DNA of 64,000 nucleotides from Eubacterium sp. AF36-5BH (GTDB taxonomy: Bacteria; Bacillota; Clostridia; Lachnospirales; Lachnospiraceae). This document shows positions 19,393 to 30,300 of this stretch, piece after piece. The stretch lies in contig NZ_QTVG01000009.1 of the NCBI RefSeq assembly GCF_003460505.1, positions 39,657 to 103,656 on the forward strand. The letters run 5' to 3'. The position numbers and the translations under genes were made by a program. Each line of letters begins with the position of its first letter. The stretch's first letter is position 1. Below the pieces are notes generated by a model. The model worked only from the letters and a program-made list of their open reading frames with translations. It made no database searches and was not told where the DNA came from.

Positions 19393-20547
19393 CTATTCCT
19401 TATTTTTCTTATATAATTCTATAATGTTACTTTTACCTGATTTTTTTATAAAGTCAAAAGATGAAACTGCATAAATAAAGCACAAGTTTATAACAACCAC
19501 TATATACATCCAGTTTTCTATCCTACCTACTCCTTTAGGTGATGTTATTGCCGCAATTTTTCCACCAAATATAAGCATTGTAATAGCAGAAATTCCGATT
19601 ACTGAAAATGTATTAAGTGTTTCAATTAACATTCGTTTATTCTTGTTCATTCCCAACATAAATAAAATAGTATAAAACTTATCATTATTTTTGCTTTGAA
19701 TATAATTTATTCCACCTATCCCTGTCATTGTAAGAAACAAAAATACTATTCCTACAATTCCATTTGTAAAAAGAAATTCCCTGTTACTTTTGTTATAGTT
19801 TTCCTGCATTTGTTCTACAGATGTAATAGCACCATAATCACTTAACATTTTTATAGCACTTTGATATTTCTTACCATTGCAATATATCATTTGGGAATCC
19901 TGCGGGAAATCCATTTTTACAATTTCTGAATTGTTATAATAGCTACAATTTGGCCCATACGGCATAATTAAATCACACCCTCTTACCGTCGCTAATATTT
20001 CTTCTATTGAGGATTTTCCTGAAGACGCTGACGCATTAAATCTAACTACACTACTATCCTCTGAGATTTTTCCTACAACTTCACAAATTTGTTTGTCCGA
20101 CAATACTATTGTATCTCCAACTCTAAATCGATTTCCCATAGCAATTACCGGAATATTATCACCTGTATATGACGATATATTTTGCCCTCCTATAATATTT
20201 AATTTTAACTTCTTCATAATGATGTCATCATATCCTATCACTGCTATAGCGCTATCACTTTTTGATTCTATCTTCAATTCATGCATTTCACAAACTTCTA
20301 CATTTTTAAAACCTTTTTGACTAAGTAGCTCTTCAGCGGAAAAGTCATCATAGTATGTATATGGTGAAAAATAATATATGTTTTTTCCATCAAAAGAATA
20401 TGCCAAATCTTTTGTCTCAAAGTAATAAAAGATTTTTCCTAAAGTGGATAATATAACTATAGAGCATATTATTATTTCCACAGTTAATAAAAATAATGAC
20501 CATTTTCTTTTTTTTGTTAATCTGTATGCAATTCTTAATGTATTCAT
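19393..20547 (-). CDS. FtsX-like ABC permease
   Basis: Membrane partner of the adjacent ATPase. The ATG at 20547 (MNTLRIAYRLTKKRKW) is preferred over the GTG two codons earlier because GGAG lies just upstream. The product is 384 aa. It has one N-terminal membrane helix (about 17-40) and a large extracytoplasmic region of about 220 residues. The C-terminal helices are at about 260-285 (GIVGIVFLFLTMTGIGGI), 310-335 and 345-365. This is the typical FtsX/MacB layout. It starts 2 bp after the stop of the second permease. No periplasmic-domain family was recognised. Confidence 0.85.
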   Translation of the reverse strand: MNTLRIAYRLTKKRKWSLFLLTVEIIICSIVILSTLGKIFYYFETKDLAYSFDGKNIYYFSPYTYYDDFSAEELLSQKGFKNVEVCEMHELKIESKSDSAIAVIGYDDIIMKKLKLNIIGGQNISSYTGDNIPVIAMGNRFRVGDTIVLSDKQICEVVGKISEDSSVVRFNASASSGKSSIEEILATVRGCDLIMPYGPNCSYYNNSEIVKMDFPQDSQMIYCNGKKYQSAIKMLSDYGAITSVEQMQENYNKSNREFLFTNGIVGIVFLFLTMTGIGGINYIQSKNNDKFYTILFMLGMNKNKRMLIETLNTFSVIGISAITMLIFGGKIAAITSPKGVGRIENWMYIVVVINLCFIYAVSSFDFIKKSGKSNIIELYKKNKE

Positions 20548-20549
20548 AA

Positions 20550-21587
20550 TCACTCCACTATATTATATATAATCTCTGACTTTGTTGCCTTTTTTGCCAG
20601 AATATATGAAAAGCCTACCAAAAGAATAATTACCACCCCTGATATAATTATGTATGGCAAATAATTTTGTTGATATACTATCTCATATTTCCTTATTGTC
20701 ATCTTTAAAATGGCAAACAATATATTTCCCACTAAAACTCCACTGAACATAAGAATTACCGTTTGAGTTAACGCAATATGGATTATGTCTTTTTTAGTTG
20801 CTCCACATATTGCATAGATTTTGAACTTTCTATTAAATGTACTTAACCATGCATAAGTCATACATAATACATTTATTATAACCGCTGCAAAAATCAATAA
20901 AATTTGAACAAAAGCTCCCATGAAATCTTCTGATAAAAATGGTGTACTTCTTTTCATATTATACTTTTTTACTATGGTATTTTGCGCAAGTGTCTTTTCT
21001 ATTTTTGAGGAGTTTTTCCTATTATTATACTTTATCATAATATAGTCAGTAGGATAATTGTTAATATAATAATAAACAGGCAAAATGTAATTATCATATT
21101 GGGAATATGGAATTATCCCACCAATTCTTATTTTTTTTCCACCTACTTTAATGTTTTTACCTACTGGTTTTTCGTATCCTTCAATATTATCAACTTGATA
21201 TTCAGCCATTAATAAATAGGGTCTATTGTCATTAATACTATAACATTGTCCTACCAGCATATGCTCTTTCCATGTTTTATTGTATTCACCTATAAGCTTA
21301 CCTTCTGATAACTTACCATTTGACACACACATATCTGATATATCCTTTTCTTTTAAAGACAACTCCTCAATCACTCTAATAATATCCGAACTCTGTGTTG
21401 ATTTCTGTAAATAAATTTCCACCTGGTTTTCAGTCTGCGATTGGTAATAATCGTATAAAAAATATCCTGAATAAAATAATATTCCTAAAACCGATAAAGT
21501 TATACTTGTAAATATTATTAACATCATTATACTTTTATTTTTTAACATCAACCTTATGTTATTAATAGCTAAATATACTTTTTTCAC
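20550..21587 (-). CDS. FtsX-like ABC permease
   Basis: Second membrane subunit of the same exporter. The frame is open to 21632, but the GTG at 21587 (MKKVYLAINNIRLMLK) has AGGAAAT six bases upstream and starts at the amphipathic segment normal for this family; the true start is uncertain. About 345 aa. One N-terminal helix (SIMMLIIFTSITLSVLGILFYSG), an extracytoplasmic domain of about 180 residues, then three C-terminal helices, the first containing ILLIFAAVIINVLCMTYAWL. Two unequal FtsX permeases plus one ATPase is common in Lachnospiraceae exporters, often next to a two-component system. Confidence 0.8.
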   Translation of the reverse strand: MKKVYLAINNIRLMLKNKSIMMLIIFTSITLSVLGILFYSGYFLYDYYQSQTENQVEIYLQKSTQSSDIIRVIEELSLKEKDISDMCVSNGKLSEGKLIGEYNKTWKEHMLVGQCYSINDNRPYLLMAEYQVDNIEGYEKPVGKNIKVGGKKIRIGGIIPYSQYDNYILPVYYYINNYPTDYIMIKYNNRKNSSKIEKTLAQNTIVKKYNMKRSTPFLSEDFMGAFVQILLIFAAVIINVLCMTYAWLSTFNRKFKIYAICGATKKDIIHIALTQTVILMFSGVLVGNILFAILKMTIRKYEIVYQQNYLPYIIISGVVIILLVGFSYILAKKATKSEIIYNIVE

Positions 21588-21675
21588 TTTATTTCCTACT
21601 TCTTCCAAATTGTATTTTTTGTTGATACCCACTTATTGTTTGTGTTATATGTTTTTGCCTTATGAGTCCAATACT

Positions 21676-21876
21676 TTAACATAATATATTAATTTGCGAA
21701 CCTAATTTTGAACAAACTATATATGGGTCTTGTTCTCTCTTTATTGCTTTTATTAAATCTTCTTTTGAATTATATTTGTGGAATACTATATTTTTATTTA
21801 GATTTGACTTTAGAAATGTATTCTTGATTTGTCTTACATAATCTTCATCATGATTGTATATTGCTATGTTTATCAT
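21676..21876 (-). pseudogene. Truncated response-regulator receiver remnant (LytTR type?)
   Basis: 66-codon frame from an ATG at 21876 with a strong AAGGGGG site. The opening MINIAIYNHDEDYVRQIKN resembles the first strand and acidic pocket of receiver domains from LytTR-type regulators, and FHKYNSKEDLIKAIK fits the next helix. The frame stops at about the point where the phospho-accepting Asp would be expected, and no DNA-binding domain follows before the permease gene. I read it as a decayed regulator of the downstream ABC exporter. A genuine short protein cannot be excluded. Confidence 0.5.
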
Positions 21877-21986
21877 ATGTTCCCCCTTTAATTTTGTTTC
21901 ATTTTTCAAGACCTCCATAATTCTATCACAATTTACAGATTGTGTAAACATTAGGACTACAAAACCTCTCTCATTTATAGAACAAC

Positions 21987-22012
21987 AAGGAATGTCCTTT
22001 AGAACATTCCTT
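21987..22012 (-). terminator. Hairpin after the sortase gene
   Basis: 9-bp stem AAGGAATGT/ACATTCCTT starting 13 bp past the sortase stop. It is followed on the minus strand by a modest T-rich tract (TTGTTGTTCT). Confidence 0.6.
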
Positions 22013-22024
22013 GCCATTTAATAA

Positions 22025-22741
22025 CTATTTTTTCTTCACTGCTACTACAATTAATCTGCCATCTTCATCCGAACCGTAGCATGTAGATAATGTTAATAAC
22101 TGCTGACCAAACTTAGGTTTTACTCCTGTTGTATAAAGTGCTTTTTCCATAATTCCTGTAATATTTTTCTTGAAATTTTTGCTATTTGGTGCATCAATGA
22201 AGTTGTACCATTCATCATCCTGTTTTAAAGTAACAACAGCAAAAATCTTATAAAAATTGTCTCCGTTTTTTGTTTGGAATTCTACCTCCGGATGTTTTTT
22301 ATAATATGATTTATCTACATACTGTTTTAGGGAAGCAAACAGCTGTCCATTACGCATATTATGTCCATACAATATGCAGTTACTGCTATTTATTGTGCAA
22401 CGTGCATCTAAAAAAGGAGTTCCTGAACTACTATACTGTCCGTTAAAATTTTTATACAAATATTTCTTAGGATCATTAGGTGTGTGCATTACAGGGTAAT
22501 CTATGGCTGTTTTCTTTATGCATACCCAGCCAATGCACTCTTTATTTTTCTTAAATAAAGCATCTAAATCTCTTCCCGATTTACTTTCATTAGAGATTTC
22601 TTTTGACAATTCTTTAAATCGTTTCTGTGCAACTTTATGACTGAAAATTTCACGACCAATTATAATTCCCGCTACTACAATAATTAATAACAATATTAAA
22701 ATTATAATCCATTTAATACCTCTGCTTTTTTTCTTTTTCAT
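22025..22741 (-). CDS. Class B sortase
   Basis: Membrane-anchored transpeptidase that cleaves a C-terminal sorting signal and links the protein to the cell wall. 238 aa: a Lys/Arg-rich N-terminus, one membrane helix (about 11-29), then the sortase fold facing outward. The catalytic triad is His127 (LYGHNM), Cys221 (TLSTC) and Arg229 (DGRLIV). The long class-B helix insertion lies between about 130 and 200. AAGGAGA precedes the ATG. It lies downstream, in the same direction, of the 7972-aa surface protein and the solute-binding homologue, so its likely client is the giant protein with its IQTG signal. No other sortase client is visible in the window. Confidence 0.95.
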   Translation of the reverse strand: MKKKKSRGIKWIIILILLLIIVVAGIIIGREIFSHKVAQKRFKELSKEISNESKSGRDLDALFKKNKECIGWVCIKKTAIDYPVMHTPNDPKKYLYKNFNGQYSSSGTPFLDARCTINSSNCILYGHNMRNGQLFASLKQYVDKSYYKKHPEVEFQTKNGDNFYKIFAVVTLKQDDEWYNFIDAPNSKNFKKNITGIMEKALYTTGVKPKFGQQLLTLSTCYGSDEDGRLIVVAVKKK

Positions 22742-22804
22742 TACATTTCTCCTTTTAATCTGTAACCAATTTTAGGAGAGGATTGATTACATATTTTCAC
22801 ACCT

Positions 22805-22899
22805 GCACACAGTATATTTTTAATGGTGTGCATGCAAATCATATACCTTCCCTATAGAAAGTATAGGGATTGTCATACATCATTCATATAACAATCCCT
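22805..22899 (-). other. Hairpin-rich spacer upstream of the sortase gene
   Basis: Three inverted repeats lie between the solute-binding homologue and the sortase: GCACAC/GTGTGC (22805-22831), CCCTATA/TATAGGG (22850-22868) and AGGGATTGT/ACAATCCCT (22865-22899). The last two share bases and cannot form together, which resembles an attenuator. No clean U-tract follows on the minus strand. Confidence 0.45.
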
Positions 22900-22903
22900 A
22901 ATA

Positions 22904-24283
22904 TTATTCTATAATTTCTTTATTGTCTCTTCCTGCTAGAAAAGCTACCCAAACAGTATCTTTGCTTATTGGCACTATGTTGTTTTCATTTGCAAAAAAC
23001 TTTTCGAAACAATCATAGAAATCTTCAGCGTCCATACCATTATTTTCCTTGAAAAATTTCTGAGCATCGGTGCCGCCCATCATATCCTGATATGCACCAT
23101 AGGCAACAGTTATGTCATCGTTAAAACCTTTTGGAACTTCTTCTGTTCCGTAATCTTTTTCAGTGGTTTTAACCCCTTCTTCTTTCAACTTTTTAGCCAA
23201 AGCCTTGTAAATGTTTTTGGCTATTGCAGAGTAGTCATGACCAATTGTTAAACTCTTTGTTTCATCAAAGTTTCCGCTATCCAAATATGAATAGTAATTT
23301 GGTTTAACGTAGGCATTTGTCATTCCGTCTGAATAAATCCCCTCTGCACTTGTTTTCTTGAAAAATTCTTCACCTTCTACTAATTTTCCAATGGCGTTTT
23401 TTGTGTCCTTATTCTTAATGTTAAGCTTTAAGAACCAACCTGTTTCTTTGCCATACTCGTAAATATCATAGGCTTTGTTCTTTTTTATTGCATCTCCATG
23501 CTCATCTTTATTAAATAAGAACATGTCATAATCCTGTGATTTAATGAGCCTTGTTTTGTCGCTAAAATCAGCAGTTTTTATTGTGACTGTTTTGTATGAA
23601 CAATTACCATTTTTACCAGGCTTTAATGTAATATTATCATACGCCTTAACCGAATCAATAACATACTTTCCTGTACCTAACGGATAATCGTTTTCCTTTA
23701 GTGACTGATAAATAATAGGAATATTAAATATTGTAATATTTCTACTGTCAACAGTGTTAAAAGTAAATACTAATGTTTCATCATCTGTAACTTTCACACT
23801 TGAAATTCTTGTAAGCAAATCTTTGTAAGAATTGTCCTGTGATCTAAACCACCTGTATGACTGTGCCACATTAGAAGCTTTTACTTTTTCGCCGTCACTG
23901 TAAGTTTTATCAGTATTTAATTTCACTACGGCTTCCCTGCCTTCTTTGTTGAAGGTAATAGATTTTGCATTGCAGTAAGTAATTTTGTAATTACCGTCAA
24001 TATTTATTAATGGTTCGTAAACAAGTTTTTTTAGAACTGCTGCTGCCTCATCATCATGACTGTATGGATGATTGTCAGCTATGGAAGTTGAAACCCCAAT
24101 GGAATATGTATCTTCTCTATCCTGTTTTAAATTAACCTTAGATGAATCACCTTTGAATACAACGTGTGATCTCTGCCCTTTCCCGGCAAAAAACGCTATG
24201 ATTAACCCTATTACAACAGCAATAAAAAATACAACTATCAGGGCTATAATTTTCTTTTTTTTATCCATTTTAAAATTTTTCAT
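22904..24283 (-). CDS. Membrane-anchored solute-binding protein family 5 homologue
   Basis: 459 aa. A Lys-rich N-terminus and one strong membrane helix (about 11-33) are followed by an extracellular domain resembling family 5 (oligopeptide/nickel) solute-binding proteins. Support comes from VLKKLVYEPLINIDGNYKI, LNTDKTYSDGEKVKASNVA and YRWFRSQD, which match the usual 'YEGL...DGKPVTAEDV' signature. There is no lipobox, so it is tethered by the helix rather than by lipid. No peptide-transport permease or ATPase genes adjoin it. The start has no good ribosome site and lies 12 nt after a terminator-like hairpin that overlaps the giant gene's stop. Its place between the giant surface protein and its sortase suggests a role at the cell surface, such as assembly or ligand capture; this is inference. 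Confidence 0.75.
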   Translation of the reverse strand: MKNFKMDKKKKIIALIVVFFIAVVIGLIIAFFAGKGQRSHVVFKGDSSKVNLKQDREDTYSIGVSTSIADNHPYSHDDEAAAVLKKLVYEPLINIDGNYKITYCNAKSITFNKEGREAVVKLNTDKTYSDGEKVKASNVAQSYRWFRSQDNSYKDLLTRISSVKVTDDETLVFTFNTVDSRNITIFNIPIIYQSLKENDYPLGTGKYVIDSVKAYDNITLKPGKNGNCSYKTVTIKTADFSDKTRLIKSQDYDMFLFNKDEHGDAIKKNKAYDIYEYGKETGWFLKLNIKNKDTKNAIGKLVEGEEFFKKTSAEGIYSDGMTNAYVKPNYYSYLDSGNFDETKSLTIGHDYSAIAKNIYKALAKKLKEEGVKTTEKDYGTEEVPKGFNDDITVAYGAYQDMMGGTDAQKFFKENNGMDAEDFYDCFEKFFANENNIVPISKDTVWVAFLAGRDNKEIIE

Positions 24284-24294
24284 GTTCTTAATAA

Positions 24295-24322
24295 AGAATA
24301 AGGGGAAAAATCCCCTTATTCT
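24295..24322 (-). terminator. Terminator/attenuator hairpin overlapping the giant gene's stop codon
   Basis: Perfect 12-bp stem AGAATAAGGGGA/TCCCCTTATTCT with a 4-nt loop, followed on the minus strand by TTTATT. The TAA stop of the giant gene (24316-24318) lies inside the upstream arm. Ribosomes finishing the giant protein would melt the stem, which could let transcription continue into the next gene. Confidence 0.75.
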
Positions 24323-27300
24323 ACTTCCTTTCTTCTCTTTTTACCGAATATCAATAATATTGCACCTGCAAGCATTGCTAATACCATTGGTACTAATGCC
24401 CACCAATATTTCATGTCTAAGCCGGTCTGAATCTTATCAGATTTCTCTACTGGAGTAAATCCAAGATAAGCGTTCTTATGATTGTAACCATCAAGCTCAT
24501 ATTTAAGCTTGTAGTAGCTCTTAGCCTTTCTTGGAATTGCCAATGTAATTGTTGGAGTAATACCTGTTGTTACCTTGTCCTTAGCACCCTTAGAAGTGTC
24601 AGGAGCAAGAATATTAACCTGTTTGCTTCCAAATATTACAAAGTCATAATCCTTAGTAAATGAACGTTCATCCGGTTTTTCCATTGTCAAACGATATTCA
24701 TAAGGTTCATTATTTTCATCAAGAACCGGAAGATTTTCAAATTTGAAGAATCCTCTCTTATCTGTAACAGTTTTTCCACCTGGATACTTAACAAACTTGT
24801 CATCAGATTTCTTCTTGTATAATAAGTAAACATCTTTGTTTTCAAATTTCTGTTCACCCTTATCAATAATACCATCTGCATTAGCATCTTCAAATACAAT
24901 ACCTGCAATGCTTCCTACTCCGTAAGGAATAATACCTGCATCAAGTGATTCTACTGAGAATCCGTATGAAATATTATAGCCGTCTACGTTGTAATCAGCC
25001 GGTGTTGTGTTATCAGCTTTATCTGCTAAAATCATCAATGCCTGTTCTGTTTCCAGATAGCCTGTCTTTTCATTCAAGTCACTCTTGTTTCCTTCAGCTT
25101 CAACATGGAATTTTGTAACTCCATACTGACTTGGGATTTCTGAAACCTTAACACGATATCCGTATACTACATGTTTTTCATCAACATTTCCGTATAACTC
25201 AAGGTTATCGAACTTGTATTTTCCATCCTTGCCAGTCTTCATTGTTACAGGCTCTTCTTCGTCTATCTTAACCCATTTTCCATTGTTAAGATATAACTTT
25301 TCAAGTGTAACAGTAACGCCCTTAGCGTATTTCTTTTCATTACTAATTCCATCTCTGTCTTTGTCAACCCATACAAAACCTGAAATTGAGTAAACACGTT
25401 TTGCTACAAATCCGCCGTTATACTGTTCGCGGTCAATTCCCTTAACAACATCATAACCTTCGATTATGTATGGTGTGTTAGGATTTTCATCATTGTCAGC
25501 TTTCTGTGCTAAAACAATACAACCCTTGAATAATTCTTCTCTGCCATCTTCTTTCTTAGTAATTTCGAAAGTATCGCTTCTAAGTGAACTATCTTTATCA
25601 CCATTGTTCATCTCGTACTTAGTTGTCTGTCTGTCAGATTTGTCAATTACATATACTTTATATCCATACATGTAGTTTGTTCCATCTTCATTAACAAATG
25701 TATCAAGATTATCGAACTTATAGTTACCGTCTTTATCAGTCTTTGTCTTAGCAAAGAATTCAACATCTTCTGTTGTTCCTGTTCCTAACTGACCTGTTGT
25801 ATTTTCCGGAGCAAGCATCCATTGGCCGTCCTTGTATACAAAACGCTTTAATCCGATTTCTACATTTTCTAACATCTTATCACCATCGTTTATTAAACCA
25901 TCGTAATTTACGTCATCGAATATAGAACCTGAAATAGCTGCTTTCTTAATTTCAGTGTAGCCACCATTTTGCTTCTTACTATGTTCTGCAAGAATTACGT
26001 TGTAACCTTCAACCTTGTAAAGATCATCAATTCCCTTAACATTAGTATCTTCTGTAATCTTGCTTGCGATTACAGTCTTTCCATCAAGCATTTCATCGAT
26101 TGATGTATCAGCCTTAATAATGTGACCACTTGTAAGCAAGTAACTGTCATCACCGTATCTTGTTACGGCATATCCGTCAGGATCTTTAATTACCCATACT
26201 TCATAACCGTATAACTTATTAGATCCTTCTTCTTTCTTGTGTGTGTTCAAATTACTGAACAGGTATCCACCGTTGGCATCTGTTGTTGTAGTACTTATGA
26301 AGTCTTCCTCATGAGTTGGTACCCACTGACCGTCTTCATATACAAACTGTTTAAGTCCAACTTCAAATCCTTCAAAGAACTTGTCGTTTTCGTCAATCTT
26401 GCCATCGTAATTTACATCTTCAAAGATTGTACCACTTATTGAACCTCTCTGTTCTTCAACATAGCCTGCGTTGTAATTCTTATCATGTTCTGCCTTGATT
26501 ACGTTGTAACCTTCAGCCATGTAAATATCATCAACGCCCTTCTTATCTTCAGCAGTTGTTGCCTTGTGAGCAACTATTGTCTTGCCATCAAGGATTTCAT
26601 TTAAGCTTGAATCTGCCTTTAATATGTGTCCACTTACAAGTAAGTAACTGTCATCACCATATCTTGTTACGGCATATCCGTCAGGTCCTTTTACAACCCA
26701 AACTTCATAACCATATAACTTGTTGACTCCGTTATCTTTCTTATGAGTATCAAGATTATCGAATATGTATCCGCCATCCTTGTCTGTCTTAGTTGCACTA
26801 ATGAATTCGTCATCATGAGTTGGTACCCACTTGCCATCTTCGTATACAAACTGTTTCAAACCAAGTTCAATGCCTTCAAAATACTTATCGTCTTTATCAA
26901 TCTTGCCGTCGTAATTTACGTCATCAAATACTGTTCCGCTTATTGAACCTTTTTCTTCTGCTACATAGCCTGCGTTGTAGTTCTTAACGTGTTCTGCTTC
27001 AACTACATTGTAGCCTTCTGCAAAGTAAACATCATCAATTCCACTCTTTTCGGTATCATTTGCAACCTTGTGAGCTACTACTGTCTTACCGTCAAGGATT
27101 TCATCAAGCTTTGTATCAGCCTTTAATATGTGTCCACTTACAAGTAAGTAACTATCGTCACCGTATCTTGTTACTGCGTAGCCGTCTGGATCTTTTATTA
27201 CCCAAACTTCGTAACCATATAACTTGTTGACTCCATTATCTTTCTTATGAGTATCAAGATTATCGAATGTGTATTCACCATTCTTATTTGTCTTTGTGGT

Positions 27301-30300
27301 ACTGATAAATTTATCATCATGAGTTGGTACCCACTTGCCATCCTCATATACAAACTGTTTAAGTCCAACTTCAAATCCTTCAAAGAACTTGTCGTTTTCA
27401 TCAATCTTACCGTCGTAATTTACATCATCGAATACTGTACCACTTATTGAGCCCTTCTGTTCTTTTACATAACCTGCGTTGTAGTTCTTAACGTGTTCTG
27501 CTTCAACTACATTGTAGCCTTCTGCAAAGTAAACATCATCAATTCCTGTAACGTCATCCTCATCTGTAACCTTATGAGCTACTACTGTTTTACCATCAAG
27601 GATTTCGTCAAGCTTTGTATCAGCTTTTACAATCTGTCCAGTTACAAGTAAGTAACTGTCATCACCATATCTTGTTACTGCGTAGCCGTCTGGATCTTTT
27701 ATTACCCAAACTTCATAACCGTATAACTTGTTGACTCCGTTATCCTTCTTATGAGTATCAAGATTATCGAATGTATAATTTCCATTCTTATCTGTTGTAG
27801 CTTTTGCTATGAAATCACCTTCATTTGTCGGATTCCACTTGCCATCTTCGTATACAAACTGTTTAAGTCCGACTTCAAAGCCTTCAAAGAACTTGTCGTT
27901 TTCATCAATCTTACCATCGTAATTTACATCATCGAATACTGTACCGCTTATTGAGCCTTTTTCTTCTTTGATGTAGCCGGCATTATAATTGCTTGCAACC
28001 TCTGCCATAATTACATAGTAGTCATTTACATTATAAGTATTATCAATACCTGTCATGTCATCCTGGTCTGTAATCTTATGAGCTACAACTGTCTTACCGT
28101 CAATTATTTCCGGTGTATCTGTGTCATTCTTAAGGATGTGATCGTTAACGAGTAAGAAGCTATCCTTACCATATTTTGTCTTAGCATAACCGCTTGGATC
28201 TTTAGTTACCCAAACTTCATAGCCGTACAACTTGTTCTCACCATTTTCGTTTACATAAGTATCAAGATTATCGAATACATAATGACCATCCTTATCTGTT
28301 GTTGTCTTAGCAACATACTGACCTTCATTATCTTCTTTCCATTTTCCGTTTTCGTAAATAAAACGTTTTAGACCAATCTCAACACCTTCGAATAATTTTT
28401 CATCACTATCAAGTTCACCGTCGTAATCCTCATCATCAAATGCGATTCCTTCGATTATACCTTTTCGTAATTCTGTATATCCTGCATTGTAATCTTTAAG
28501 GTGTGACTCACGTACAACGTCATATCCTTCTACTACATACAAGTCATCTAAACCACCAAGAGTTTCTGAACTTGCTTTTCTTGCAACAACTAACTTGCCA
28601 TTAAACATTTCATCTAATGAAGTGTTCTTCTTAATAACCTGACTGTTAAGTAATACTGCACTGTCATCAGTTCCATTATTACTCTGATATCTTGTTATAC
28701 CGTAACCTGCCGGTTTGTTAACAACCCAAACTTCATATCCGTAAATATGTTTGTCTCCGTTGTCTTCAACAAAAGTATCAAGTCCGTTAAACTTATAATT
28801 TCCATCTGCATCTGTTACTGTTGTTGTGTAGTAATCATCGTCTCCCTGAGATAATTTCCACTGTCCATTTTCATAAACATATCTCTTTAAGCCAATAGTA
28901 ATATTTTCGAATTTACCATCATTCTTATCAATGATACCATCTACATTCTTATCATCGAATACACAACCTTCAATGCTACCCTTTGCGTACTTAACAAATC
29001 CAAGATTGTAGCCCTTACGTGGAATGCTGATTGTACAATCATAATTTTCCACAATATGAGAACATTCAGAATCAATGTCTGTAATCTTCTTAGCAATCAT
29101 TGTGTTTCCGTCCATTAATTCGCCAAGTTCAAGGTTTGGATTCTTATCACCCTTAATAACCTGCATGCTATTAGCAATTAATGCACTGTCGTCTTTATCG
29201 TTATTTGCCTGATAATATGTTGCAGCCAATGTCTGCCCTTCATCGTTTACAGGCATTTCTAATAACCATACTGTGTATCCATAAAGAATTGGATCATCTG
29301 TTGTATCTTCATGTGATGGCAATTCTTTAAATGCATAATAGCCATCTGCATCTGTTACTGTTGTAGCGTAATATGTGTCTCCGTTTTCGTTTGGTGCTTC
29401 AACCCACTTCTTAGTTGCAACATCATACTTATAACATTTAACGCCAATCTTTACACCACTTAGTAACTTATCCTGTTTTGTCACGTCAGTTTCATCTGTA
29501 TCGTACTTACCATTGTTATTGTTATCCTCAAATGCAATACCATCAATATATGAATGGTCCTTGTCATGAGCAACAAGTCCCATATTGTACTGCGTTAAAT
29601 CTCTTCCAAGTGCAATATCATAATCACCGATTATTGTTGCACTAGCAGGTTCTGTTGATGGTTTTGCTGCTATAACATAGCCATCCATTTCTTCTTTGTC
29701 AGTTCCTGCGTATGGGCTGCTTGCAATAGTCTTGGTTATATCATATTTTCCACCATTCTCTTTGATTAACGCATTACTATTCTTAACGACTCCGTTAGCC
29801 TTATGTTTAGTAACATGATACTCATCAGGAATAATATCCACCTGGAGTTTGTATCCAGCAAGGTAATTCTTATTATTAATTGTTACCTGTGTTGGAACTT
29901 CGATTTCATATTTTCCGTCTATGCTTGTAGCATCAACTATGTCTGTATATGTAACAGCATTGCCGTTTACGAGATACTGTTTCCACTGACCGTTATCATA
30001 GTAGTATGTTGTTGCTGTAACAACCATCTGTTTGTTACCAAGAGCATCCTTAATTTTCTGTGTAAATTCGTCTGCCTTTCCATCATCACTACTATTAATA
30101 ATTCCATCATAGTTGTAATCTTCAAATACATTACCTGTAATTGTTGATTCCTCGAAAGCATGATATCCTGCATCGAGTTTTTCATAATCCTTAGATGTTA
30201 CAAGATCATAATATTTATCCCTATAGTCTGTAACATGTGCTAATTCATTTACTTTCTTTGCAGCACTGCTTCCATTAACTGTTCCCTGACCGCTAACATT

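Noticed and set aside
24072..24458. 128-codon plus-strand ORF over the SBP start and giant-gene end
   Set aside because: Hydrophobic shadow of two membrane-helix coding regions.
25942..27957. Regularly spaced repeats considered as a CRISPR array
   Set aside because: Units are 504 bp, contiguous and coding in frame; there are no spacers or cas genes.
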